A stretch of 64,000 nucleotides of DNA, from assembly GCA_027605045.1 (NCBI GenBank), contig JAQFWX010000131.1:31776-95775 (forward strand), read 5' to 3'. This DNA comes from Phallus indusiatus. Its lineage: Eukaryota; Basidiomycota; Agaricomycetes; Phallales; Phallaceae. The translations under genes were made by a program, and so were the position numbers. This document shows, piece after piece, positions 11,969-22,431 of this stretch. How positions within the stretch are numbered: the first letter of the stretch is position 1; every line of letters begins with the position of its first letter. Under the pieces are notes generated by a model. It made no database searches. It was given only the letters and a program-made list of their open reading frames with translations, and was not told the DNA's origin.

Positions 11969-12512
11969 ATTATGATGAGCTGATTTCTTTGCATTATTTG
12001 TGAATTGTCTTTCTCACGTAAGTAACAGACGTTTCCTTTCACGGAACGTTTACGCAAAAGCTAACCTTGCTTTGTTCCTTTTCACACCTCTATCTAGAAA
12101 TACAATAGACATCCTTGGCCTTCCCTAGGGCTGTTCTGCTCGGCTTCGTATTGGATGCTTCCCGGTTTTCGCTCAAAGAATGCCGCGCTCAGTGCCCAAC
12201 CGGTCACCGGCGCGTGGGTTAGCACTGGTACGCCGAATTGTGCGTTCTAGATCGCTGGATCACAGTGCATTGACTAAATCTATCACCGTAGAGGTGTGGT
12301 ATATCGACAACGATACTGCTAGATATGCTTCCAAGGGGAAAGCACCTACCTTGCTTCTCGCATCATAACGGAATAGATTTAGGCACTCCGGGTGACGACA
12401 GATAGGAAATCTGTGTACAAATGAGTTCGCTATCTTGAAGACGATGTTTGTACGGTGATCTTCTTCCGTACCTAAGGACGATAACCTACATAAAAGCCGG
12501 CCTTGAAGCTCC
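11969..12512 (+). repeat. Repeated upstream block of the protease array, proximal part (left copy)
   Basis: This segment recurs upstream of the other two forward protease genes, at about 14700-15200 and 18068-18560. Shared pieces include GGAACGTTTACGCAAAAGCT and ACATAAAAGCCGGCC. A short ATG-started reading at 12180 is also present in the other copies, but it is of different length in each and is not conserved as a protein. Confidence 0.7.
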
Positions 12513-14081
12513 TTGAATGGGAGTCTTGCAGTCTGCAAACTTGACTTGCGTGCTTTGGGCGAATTACCGTCAGCCCCGCACTCTCTGAAACTGAAGTCAC
12601 GTTTCACCTCCAGTAACTTCCCGAAAGGCTATGATATCGTCAAAAGGGATCGAATTCGTGCCAGAAATTTACTAAATAATAACCCCGAGGAAGTTCAGAT
12701 GACAAGTGGGGTAAATGCTTAATTTTGCCTTCACTCAACCTCCAGGATAGCGTTCTCGTTAACGTTAGGCTTTTTTTAGTTCCCGGGGGCCGTCTTAAAT
12801 GTAAAAATTGGAGATGGGAGTTACTTACTCAGTGTTGACACTGCTAGTGCGAATACGTGGGTTGGTGCCAATCAGACGAATCCCTACCGTCCTTCGAACG
12901 CATCTAGTGATACTGGGCAGGATGTTCTAGTCACGTATGGCTCTGGTAATTTCACCGGTCATCAATGTGAGAAAGGCTCTCACGGAAAATCTATTATTTC
13001 TTTTCTCAATTTTATTAATTAGTTACCGTATTCCGCGGGAATTCACACAATCCATTGGGGCAGCAAGTTCATCATTCGGGTTTGATGGTACGTACCAGTG
13101 TTCAATTATAATATTCACAGATTCTCAATTCTGACCTTGAAGGTTTTGACGGTCTCTTCGGTATGGGTCCGCGAATAATAACTAACGGCACTCTGCACCC
13201 TAATAGAAACGAGCTTGTTCCTACCGTGACGGACAATTTGGTCAGTAGTGATATAATTCAGCGCAATATGACAGCTTTGTTTGTACCCCCTCTTGTCACA
13301 AACGAAGACACACGGGCCGATTTCGAAGGGATCAATACAGACGGGCTGACCACGGAGATCAATTTTGTCCCGAATACGAAAGTTTCAGACATTAATCACT
13401 TCTGGGCTGTCAACCAAACAATCACGTAAGAAATATACACACACTACAACTAAAGTCAATTTAACATGCTATTCTAGATTTGGTGAAGCAGAGAGTGAAA
13501 TAACGTTAAGCGAAGAAGGGCAGGGTATAATGGACAGTGGTGAGTTTGTTCAAAATAAACCGCCCCGCTCTTTATTCTATGTGTAATATAGGGACGACTC
13601 TGATACGGCTAGAGGCAAATGCGTTTAAGATTTACACCGAAGCAGTTGGTGCTGTGTTTGATAATGCCACGGCTTTATTCAGAGTCGATGATCCCACTCT
13701 ATTGAAAAGCATAAACTACCATATTGGAGACGTACGCCCACGATCTTTCATGATAGTTTCGAGTTCCCGAGTTATTTTTTTAGCGAACATACCAATTAAC
13801 GCCGGATGCCCAAATATTGCCTCGCTCGCTCAATAGCCTCTTTGGGGGTGTGGAGAATGGGACATATCTCATGATTGATTCTGGCGAAACAACATCTACA
13901 AACGGATGGATTTTCATGTATGTACATACTTCCCCTTCCCTTTTATTCTTTTCGTAAAACACTATTTTCTCATTGTTGTAAATGAACACGCAGGCAACGC
14001 TTTTACACTGTGTTTGATGGTGATAATGACATGGTAGGAGTTGCGGAGACAGTTTACACTCACGCAATCCTCAATGGCTAG
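12513..14081 (+). pseudogene. A1 aspartic protease pseudogene (copy 2)
   Basis: All eight exon blocks of the sister copies can be traced: 12513-12710, 12780-12966, 13023-13087, 13143-13425, 13478-13539, 13592-13731, 13784-13917, 13994-14081. Lesions are clear. A deletion equivalent to 116 bp of copy 4 (junction 12520/12521, microhomology TGG) removed the TATA box, start codon and signal peptide. Exon 3 lacks 19 nt after 13028, shifting the frame. The first catalytic motif reads DTASANTW instead of DTGSSNTW, losing the Gly next to the catalytic Asp. Exon 7 is 15 nt shorter than in copies 3 and 4. The second motif is still DSG. Most later exons remain open, so decay is recent or selection was lost late. 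Confidence 0.88.
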
Positions 14082-15240
14082 GGGTGTTGTTGAATACACT
14101 GTTGGAAACGGGTTTGGCAGTCGCAGCACTTTTTGTGGTTCACCCCGAACCATCTGGAAGCATTTCTGGCTCGGTAGTGTATTTTGTGAAACTACCATCC
14201 TGGGAGAATTTGGAATTTAGACGGTATTTATGATCAGCTGTTGACAATTTGTTGTATTATTTGGTTTGTTAATGGCATTATTTAACTTCGACCGGAACGT
14301 GCATTTCAACTTCAATAAGTGCGAATGGCGCTCAATTCAGATTGAAACCTATAAATTTTGGGTCATCTGTTTTTTTATTTATTTTCAAGCTATGATTTTT
14401 GTGACGAAATCGCAATAAGTATAAAACTAAAGTCATTCGAGACCGATGGCACCATTGCGTTTCTTCACTCTCGCCGGTCTTATCGGTAGTACTGTCTAAT
14501 ATCGAAAGGGAGTTATCGCAATTCTATCTCCCAGAATACACAGTAATCTCTGGTAGTTCCCTTAGTCCCTAATAGTGCGTGCGGAGCCTGCCCATTCGTG
14601 GGTTTATACTCCGACATTCGGCGGAGTCATGGCTACCCTCTTCTGCTTTGAGCGTTCCACTGAATTTCAATGAACCTTTTCTGTTACATGACATCTTCAA
14701 GCAATTGCGCTGAACTGATCTCTGACATAACTCCGTTTGAAAATTATCTTACCTACAGACGTTCCTCTCACGCAACGGTTGCGCAAACGTCGAACTTGCT
14801 TGTTCTTTTTTACACCTTTGTCTAGAAATACAATAGACATCCCTGGCCGTATTGAGTTTGTCTAGGGTTGTTATGTTTAGCTCCACATGGATGCTTCCAG
14901 AGGTAGGGTTTTCGCTCAAAAAATGCCGCGCCCGGTGGCCAACCGGTCATTGACGCGAGGGCTAGCACCGGTACGTCAAATTGTGCCTCTTGAATCATTG
15001 AACTACAATCAGTAATGTCCATGCTATAGCGATGTGGTTTATCGATATTTTTCTCGCATCTTAACGAAATAGATTCAAGCGGTCTCCGGGTGACTCTCAC
15101 GGATAGGACATATACGTATAAATGACTCATGAGTTCGCCACTTTGAAGACCAAGTTTGTACGGCGATTTCCTTCCGTGCCCAAGGATGAAACTTTACATA
15201 AAAGCTGGCCTTGGAACTCCTCGAACGGCGCTAAGTCACA
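14082..15240. other. spacer with the middle copy of the repeated upstream block
   Basis: About 14590-15240 is a diverged copy of the array upstream block (ACTCCGACATTCGGCG near 14608, CTAGAAATACAATAGACATC near 14822). The first 500 nt after the pseudogene hold no gene that I can see. Confidence 0.6.
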
Positions 15241-15246
15241 TATAAG
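15241..15246 (+). promoter_or_regulatory. TATA-like box of protease copy 3
   Basis: TATAAG lies 60 nt before the ATG, followed by GAAGC as in copy 4. An ACATAAAAG stretch at about 15194 is also shared. Copy 2 has lost the TATAAG by deletion. Confidence 0.45.
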
Positions 15247-15300
15247 AAGCATTAATGCGTCCATTAGTCCCCCTTGGTTTCCTTTTCTTTTGTCCCCATA

Positions 15301-16943
15301 ATGAAAGGGTATTTGTTGCTTGTCACCCTCTGCATTGGGAGTCTTGCGGTCTGCAGTGACCAATTTATCACGCATGTTTTGGACGAAACACCGTCAGCTC
15401 CGCACTCTGTGGAACTGATTTCACGTTTTACCTCCCATGGCCTTCGGGGACTGCGTGGTCATGATATTGTTAGAAAGGATCAACGACGTGTTGAACATTT
15501 ACTGGGTGATAAACCCAAGGAAGTTCCAATGATAGATGCCGTAAATGCTTCATTTCCCTTTACTCGACCTTTAGAATGGTGTTCTCGCTAACGCTAAGCT
15601 TTTTTTAGTTCACGGCGGTTCTCATAAATGTGACAGTTGGAGATGGAAATTACACACTCGTTGTTGACACAGGCAGTTCGAATACGTGGGTTGGTGCCAA
15701 TCAGACGAATCCCTACCTTCCTTCGAAGGCTTCCTTTGATACTAGGCAAGACGTTAATGTCACGTATGGCTCCGGAAATTTCACTGGCCATCAATGTAAG
15801 AAATACTCTCGCCAAACAAAGCTATCGTGTTTTTTTTTTCTAAGATTTATTGATTAGTTATCGACATTATGAAGGTTCCGGGTATTCCAAAGGAGTTTAT
15901 ACAATCTTTTGGATCAGCAAATTCATCGTTTGGGTTTGACGGTAGGTACTAGCGTTCAATTATATTCACAATTTCTCAATTCTAATTCTGAAGGTGTTGA
16001 CGGTATTTTCGGTATTGGTCCGCTAATACTCACCAACGGCACTCTGCATCCCAATCTAAACGAGCTTATTCCTACCGTGACGGACAACTTGTTCAGTCAT
16101 CATATAATCAAACGAAATATGACAGCCCTGTTCATACCTCCTGTTGCCACAAATAATTCCCCACGGGCAGATTTTGGTGGAATAAATACAGAGGGGCTCA
16201 CTTCGAAGATCAGCTTTGTCCCGCTTACCAAAGTTCCTCGCGTTGATCACTTCTGGGCTGCTAATCAATCAATCACGTAAGAATATACGCACACTACAAC
16301 TAAAGTCAGTTCACCATGGTATTCTAGATTTGGTGAAGGAAGACATGAAGTAACGTTAAGCAAAGGAGGCCAAGGCATATTTGACGTTGGTGAGTTTGTT
16401 CAAAATAAAAACTCCCCGCTTTTTATCTATGTATACATAGGGACGACTCTGTTGCTGTTAGAGACAAGCGCGTTTAAAAGCTACACCAAATTAGTTGGGG
16501 CTGTACTCGACAACGACACGGGTTTACTAAGGCTCGATGATCTCAGTCGGTTGAAAAGCATGTTTTTCCATATTGGAGACGTACGCCCACGATCTTTCAT
16601 GATATGTAGTTTCGAGTTCCTGAGTCATTTTTAGCGAAAATACGAATTCACGCCCGATGCCCAAAAATTGCCTCGATTGCTCAATGTTCCACTTGGTGGT
16701 GTGGAGAATGCGACATATCTCAACATAGGTGATGTTGGTGACATTGGCGTACCCCATGTATCTTTAAATGGATTGTCATGGCTGTACGTTAACCCCCCCT
16801 TTCTTTCTTTTATTCATTTCCGCTAAACATTGTTCTCTTTCATTGTAATGTGCAGGCAACGCGTGTATTCTGTGTTTGACGGTGATAAGGCCGCAATGGG
16901 ATTTGCGGATACAAATTTTACTCACGCAATCGTTAATGATTAG
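15301..16943 (+). CDS. Secreted A1 aspartic protease, polyporopepsin-like (copy 3)
   Basis: Exons 15301-15540, 15609-15795, 15858-15941, 15994-16276, 16328-16389, 16441-16580, 16635-16783 and 16856-16943 join in frame to about 410 aa. Signal peptide MKGYLLLVTLCIGSLAV, then a propeptide ending near the first intron. First active site VDTGSSNTW, flap TYGSGN, C-terminal VYSVFDGDKAAMGFAD. The second active site reads FDVGTTL, with Val where nearly all pepsin-like enzymes have Thr or Ser after the catalytic Asp. Activity is therefore doubtful, although no stop or frameshift is present. Expected role: extracellular acid proteolysis. It is a tandem sister of copies 2 and 4. Confidence 0.85.
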
Positions 16944-17290
16944 GCCGATTAGAAGTGATTGTTTTTAATGCTCTGTTGAGAACAGGTTCAGAAATTTCAG
17001 CTCTTTTTGTGGTTTACTCCTGTAAACACATCTGGTTCAATAGTGTATTTTGTTGAGCCATCACCTTTCGGACCATTCGAACATTTATGATCAGCGGTTG
17101 AATTATTTTATTACCTAACCTCGAACAAACAAATCTTTCAAGCTTGAAGTTTGAAACACGCTCAATTGAAAATGAAACATACATAGATTTTTTTGTTTCT
17201 CTGTTGTCTTCAATTAGTAACGAATCTTACCTCAATGATTTGGGTTGATTGGCAGCGTGCCTGTATATGGTACCACCAAATCAATGGTGC
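16944..17290. other. spacer downstream of protease copy 3
   Basis: This 3' flank is duplicated after copy 4: pieces such as GATTTGGGTTGATT recur near 20608. No gene seen. Confidence 0.5.
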
Positions 17291-17500
17291 ATAATTTGTG
17301 GTATAATGCGAGAAGCAAGGTAGATGCTTTCCATTTCGTCCTTGGAAGCATACCTAGCAGTATCGTCATTGATAGACCACCCCAGAAACAAAGCAAGGTC
17401 AACGTTTGCGTAAACGTTCCGTGAAAGGAAACGTAAGTGGAACAATTCACAAAGAAATCAGCTCATTGTAATTGTTCGAAGAAGTTGTGTAACAACAGAG
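17291..17500 (-). repeat. Inverted copy of the protease upstream block (left arm)
   Basis: The reverse complement matches 18068-18178 and 18326-18406. Shared segments include GACGAAATGGAAAGCATCTA, ATCAATGACGATACTGCT and TTTCACGGAACGTTTACGC. About 150 nt of the right arm (18179-18325) is missing from this arm. The arms enclose roughly 560 nt, including the MITE-like insertion. Confidence 0.75.
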
Positions 17501-17569
17501 TTCAATGTCAAGAGACGTCTTACTCGTTTGAAAATTGAGCGGGCTGATGATGACGGTGAGGAAAGCGCG

Positions 17570-17968
17570 TGTCAGGGTACGCTACCGCGTCCCCTCATTT
17601 TCCTTATTTATTATCATCGGTATATATTTATTTCTATTCCATTTACATTTCCCGTCCATTACTTTCACCTTCCGTTTCCTTGTTCTGTCTCTATTTCACT
17701 TTCTCTGCTCGCGCGCGTCGCGCGCTCGTACCCGGCGTGATGCCCGTGACATCACGTCGCTTAGGCTCGGTTCGGGCGCTTAGCACTTAGCTGTGTCAGG
17801 GCCGCACGCCGCGTTATCGTTTTTCATGTATATAGTTGCTATCCCTAGAGTGAGGGTCCCTAAGCTTGTTCTCTTAGGATCCCCTCCCTCTAGGTGAGTA
17901 GTTAGTCTTTCCTTCGATACATTTCCTTAGGATCCCCTCCCTCTAGTGTGAGCTGAGTAGCCCTAACA
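17570..17968. mobile_element. 399-bp MITE-like insertion with GCGCG target duplication
   Basis: The insertion is flanked by GCGCG at 17565-17569 and 17969-17973. Its ends are imperfect inverted repeats (TGTCAGGG at the left, the reverse complement TGTTAGGG at the right). The paralogous site at 11325-11340 reads GAAAGCGCGCTTTTGC without the insertion, so both boundaries are readable. It has no coding capacity. Inside are a second TGTCAGGG at 17794 and a 21-bp direct duplication starting CTTAGGATCC at 17873 and 17926. The transposon superfamily is uncertain. Confidence 0.7.
17873..17946 (+). repeat. Two 21-bp direct repeats inside the MITE-like element
   Basis: Copies at 17873-17893 and 17926-17946 (CTTAGGATCCCCTCCCTCTA plus G), separated by 32 nt. 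Confidence 0.8.
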
Positions 17969-18067
17969 GCGCGCTTATGAACAGTACTAGCACAATTCCG
18001 GACTGTATACTCCGACATTTGGCGACCGCGCGGCTACTCGAAAAGAATTGTATTCAAATGCCTCTGT

Positions 18068-18566
18068 TGTTACACTTCTTCAAACAATTACGATGAGCTG
18101 ATCTCTTTGTGAATCGTTCCACTTACGCCTTTCACGGAACGTTTACGCAAAAGCTGACCTTGCTTTGTTCCGTTTCACAGCTCTATCTAGAAATAGGTTT
18201 TCGCTCAAAGAATGCCGTGCTCAATGGCCAACCGGTCACCGGCGCGTGGGTTAGCACTGGTACGCCGAATTGTGCGTTCTAGATCACTGGATCGCAGTGC
18301 ATTCACTAAATCTATCACCGCAGAGGGGTGGTCTATCAATGACGATACTGCTATAAATGCTTCCAAGGACGAAATGGAAAGCATCTACCTTACTTCTCGC
18401 ATCATAACGAAATAGATTTAAGCAGAGGCTCCGGGTGACGACAGGTAGGAAATCTGCCTACAAATGAGTTCGCCATCTTGAAGGGATATTTGTACGGTGA
18501 TCTTCTTCCGTGGCCAAGGATGATAAACCTTACATAAAAGCCGGCCTTGGAGCTCCTTGAATGGCA
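18068..18566 (+). repeat. Repeated upstream block of the protease array (right copy, right arm of inverted repeat)
   Basis: This matches the upstream blocks of copies 2 and 3 in direct orientation, and 17291-17500 in inverted orientation. It directly precedes the TATA box and ATG of protease copy 4, so it probably includes that gene's promoter. Confidence 0.7.
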
Positions 18567-18572
18567 TATAAG
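18567..18572 (+). promoter_or_regulatory. TATA-like box of protease copy 4
   Basis: TATAAG lies 73 nt upstream of the ATG, in the same context as in copy 3. Confidence 0.45.
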
Positions 18573-18639
18573 AAGCAGTAATGCATGCATAGCTTCCCAT
18601 AGTTTTCTTCCCATAGTTTTTTTTTTTAATTTATTCCCC

Positions 18640-20290
18640 ATGCTGACAGCATATTCCTTACTTTTCACCCTCTGCATTGGGAGTCTTGCAGTCTGCAAAC
18701 TTGACTTGCGTGCTTTGGACAAAACACCGTCCGCCTCGCACTCTGTGGAACTGACCTCACGTTTCACCTCTGATGGCCTTCAGGGACTGGGCGGCCATGA
18801 TATTGTCAAAATGGATCAACGACGTGCCAAGCAGTTACTGGGTAATAAACCCAAGGAAGTTCCGATGATAAATTCGGTAAATGCTTCATTTTTCGTTTAA
18901 CGCTTATCCTCCAGAATAGTGTTCTCGTTAACACCACGCTTTCCCCCTAGTTCCCGGGGCTTTACATGAATGTGACAGTTGGAGATGGAAGATACTTACT
19001 CACTGTTGACACTGGCAGTTCGAATACGTGGGTTGGTGCCAATCAGACGAATCCCTACCTTCCTTCGGAGGCTTCCTTAGATACTGGACAAGACGTTAAT
19101 GTCACGTATGGCTTCGGCAATATCACTGGCCATCAATGTAAGAAATACTCTCGCCAAACAAATCTATCACGTTATTTTTTTCTAAGTTCTTTTGATTAGT
19201 TACCGACATTATGAAGATTCCGGGTATTCCACAGGAGTTTATACAATCTTTTGGATCAGTAAATTCATCGTTTGGGTTTGACGGTACGTACTAGCGTTCA
19301 ATTATATTCACGAATTCACAAATATAATTTGAAGGTTCCGACGGTATCCTCGGTATTGGTCCGCAAATAAATACCATCGGCACTCTGCATCCCAATCTAA
19401 ACGAGCTTGTTCCTACCGTGACGGACAACTTGTTCAGCAATGGTATAATCAAACGAAATATGACAGCTTTTTTCGTACCTCCTGTTATCACAGACACATT
19501 GGCACGGGCAGATTTTGGTGGAATAAATACAGAGGGGCTCACTTCGAAGATCAGCTTTGTCCCGAATTCGAAAGCTTCTAACGTCAATGGTTTCTGGGCT
19601 GTTAATCAATCAATCACGTAAGAATGTACGCACATTACAACTAACGTTCAATTCAACATGCTATTCCTATTCTAGAATTGGTGAAGGGAGACATGAAGTA
19701 ACGTTAAGCAAAGAAGGGCAGGGTATAATAGACAGTGGTGAGTTTGTTCAAATTAAAAACGCCCCCCTCTTCATTCTATGTATACATAGGGTCAACTCTG
19801 TTGCAGTTAGAGACAAGCGCATTTAAAAGCTACACCAAATCAGTTGGTGCTGTGCTCGACAACGACACGGGTTTACTAAGGGTCGATGATCTCAGTCTAT
19901 TGAAAAGCATGTTTTTCCATATTGGAGACGTACGCTCACGATCTTTCGTGGTAGTTTTCGAGTTCCTGAGTCATTTTTTTTAGCGAAAATACGAATTCAC
20001 GCCCGATGCCCAAAAATTGCCTCGATTGCTCAATGTTCCACTTGGTGGTGTGGAGAATGCGACATATCTCATCATCGGTGATATTGGTGACGCCGGTTTA
20101 GGCAAAGCTTCTATAAACGGATGGTCATGGACGTACGTGATCCCCCCTTTTTTTCTTTTTATTCATTTCCGCTAAGCATTATTCTCTCATTGTAACATGC
20201 AGCCAACGCTTCTATTCTGTGTTCGACGGTGATAACCTCGCGATGGGATTTGCGGATACAAATTTTACTCACGCAATCCTTAATGGTTAG
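18640..20290 (+). CDS. Secreted A1 aspartic protease, polyporopepsin-like (copy 4)
   Basis: Exons 18640-18876, 18951-19137, 19200-19283, 19335-19617, 19676-19737, 19790-19929, 19984-20132 and 20203-20290 join to about 409 aa. The signal peptide region is MLTAYSLLFTLCIGSLAV. Both catalytic motifs are intact: VDTGSSNTW and IIDSGSTLL. The C-terminal strand is RFYSVFDGDNLAMGFAD. One oddity: the flap reads TYGFGN, with Phe at the position that is Ser or Thr in the sister copies and in most of the family. This could change substrate access. It is the best candidate for a working enzyme in the forward array. Confidence 0.88.
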
Positions 20291-22431
20291 GCCGGTTAGG
20301 GGTGATTGTTTAAATAATGCTCTGTTGAGAACAGGTTTAGCAATCGCAGCTCTTTTTTTATGGTTTACTCCCGTAAAACACACCTGGCTCAATAGTGTGT
20401 TTTGTGGAGCCATCATCTTTTGAACCATCCGAACTTAATATCGTATTTATGACCAGTAGTTACATTATTTTTATTAGTTGATTATCTAACCTCGAACAAA
20501 CCAATCGTTCAAGCTTGAAGTTTGGAAACACGCTCAATTGAAAATGAACCTACATAGATTTTTCTGACTCTTTGTTGTCTTAGATTCGTAACGAATCTTA
20601 TCTCAATGGTTTGGGTTGATTAGCCGCGTGCCTATATATTTGACAGTACCACCGAAATCCTCGTTTGTGTCAATGGTAGTTATAATACCGGTGAAGGCGG
20701 ACCGTGAGCGGACCACCTGATTGTGAATTATGAAATACTATATACAGTTTAGTCATAGAAACTCAGATTCCCGCGAGCAGCACAGTAAATACTGTTACCA
20801 AAGGTCCGATCAAACATATACTCAATGGATCAGCCCGTGTTCTGAAAACAGAGTTGCGCTTAGTAACGGAATTACGACTGCCTTAGAATTCGATGGCGAG
20901 GACGTTTTCATCCCCAAGTCATTAAAACTGAACATCAATACAAGAAGATTAATGAAAATAAAACTCGATAGGAGCTCTGAACAAAGAACATGACAGGTAT
21001 CCTCTGTATCACCCTAGTCATACTGCGGAATGTACAACCTTTGAAATTTCAATAGCAATTCACCGGTCATACATTAAATATACATATATCAAATATAGTG
21101 GACATATATACCCTTACTTGGGCAGTTGAACAATTCGGCCCCTGTTTTTTGAATTCAAAGAAGTCGAAGGTAAGTGTTGAACAGCCACAACAGACAAATA
21201 ATGTCAGTTCCTGTAGATTATTATCACCATGACATGCCTTTTTGAAAAGATGTCCGACCCGGGTTGATACGTATAACGAATTTGGAATATGAAGACGTGG
21301 ATGTAGATATAAACCATATTTCTCTAGCAGCAGATAGAACTTGAATTTTTGAGTAATGCGCATCAGCAAAAGCATTCGTTCAGGCCCCCCACGTCTATGG
21401 TGTTCGTATAGATCGACGAACCAGGGACCAAAAAAAAGAAGGGCATCATGACAATGGTTCTAGATAACAATTCATGATGAGGTCGGCAACGTCACAAGGA
21501 ACTCAAGATAAAAATGACCTTTTGTGTTCATATGGATACAGGTGGTCTCTTTGAATTCCATAATGACGTAGGTATGTATGTCGCGAGCGTAGTCATTAGG
21601 TTGCAATTGCACGATTTATCGATGGAGCGAAAGAATTGTCGAATCTTTTTGCAGCCGGCAGAAGATTAATTCAAAAACCAAGGTGATAAATCAACGCGAA
21701 TGAGATAGCCAATGAAATGGAACCGAGGTAGTCACAAGCACGAGGCACGTTGGTGGCAAGACAGGGTCCTTTCAACGGTTTCGCCGGCCACTTTTTGAGT
21801 TGACAGTCACGAAACTTCTTCTGCGTGTATATGTATTTGAATTGAATAATCTATCTGTATCTATAGATAGATATATGATATGGGTCCAATCGAAAAGAGA
21901 GCGTAATTGCCGTGGGCGGTGCGCTAGGTAGAATGACATGGACGATTCTTTGCAGACGGCGGCGCAACGTCCTTTTCGTCGACGAAAACAGCCTCAACGT
22001 AAGAAAACACAGAAAATATCAAGACAGACCACTAGTGTGACGATTTGCCATGTGGGTTTTTAAGTAAAGATTGCTTTGTAATTCGCTGAGGGTGCAGACG
22101 GAGTGCCGTGGATTTGGAATGCAGAAACCAGTACATGGTACTTAAGCCACCCGCTCCAGTGGCTCCTCGCTGCCTTTCTTCTTCCCACTGCGCGACCGAA
22201 CAAATGCGATGTCCTCAATCCTGACAACAAGATTCAACGGTAAATTTGATGGGCCATATGAGCGGAATACTATGTCAGCTGCTTCAAACTCCGCTTGGAG
22301 TCAGCCGACATCTGTTTGTTGTTTGGCCATTGTCGCCACTGCCAAACTAATACGTATAAATCTAAATGGGTTTTTCTCGTTTATTCTCAATCTTTAACTT
22401 CAACTTCAACACCCCACCATAATAATTCATC
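20291..22431. other. intergenic, no supported gene
   Basis: The first 350 nt repeat the 3' flank of copy 3. A short TATC/TAGA microsatellite lies near 21850-21880. Open stretches at 20730-20993 (+) and 21375-21067 (-) show no domain. The last 300 nt are probably the promoter of the F-box gene at 22432. Confidence 0.4.

Noticed and set aside
12180..12368. ATG-started frame in the protease upstream block, also at 18212 and about 14929
   Set aside because: It is repeated only because the whole block is duplicated. Lengths differ between copies and no domain is visible.
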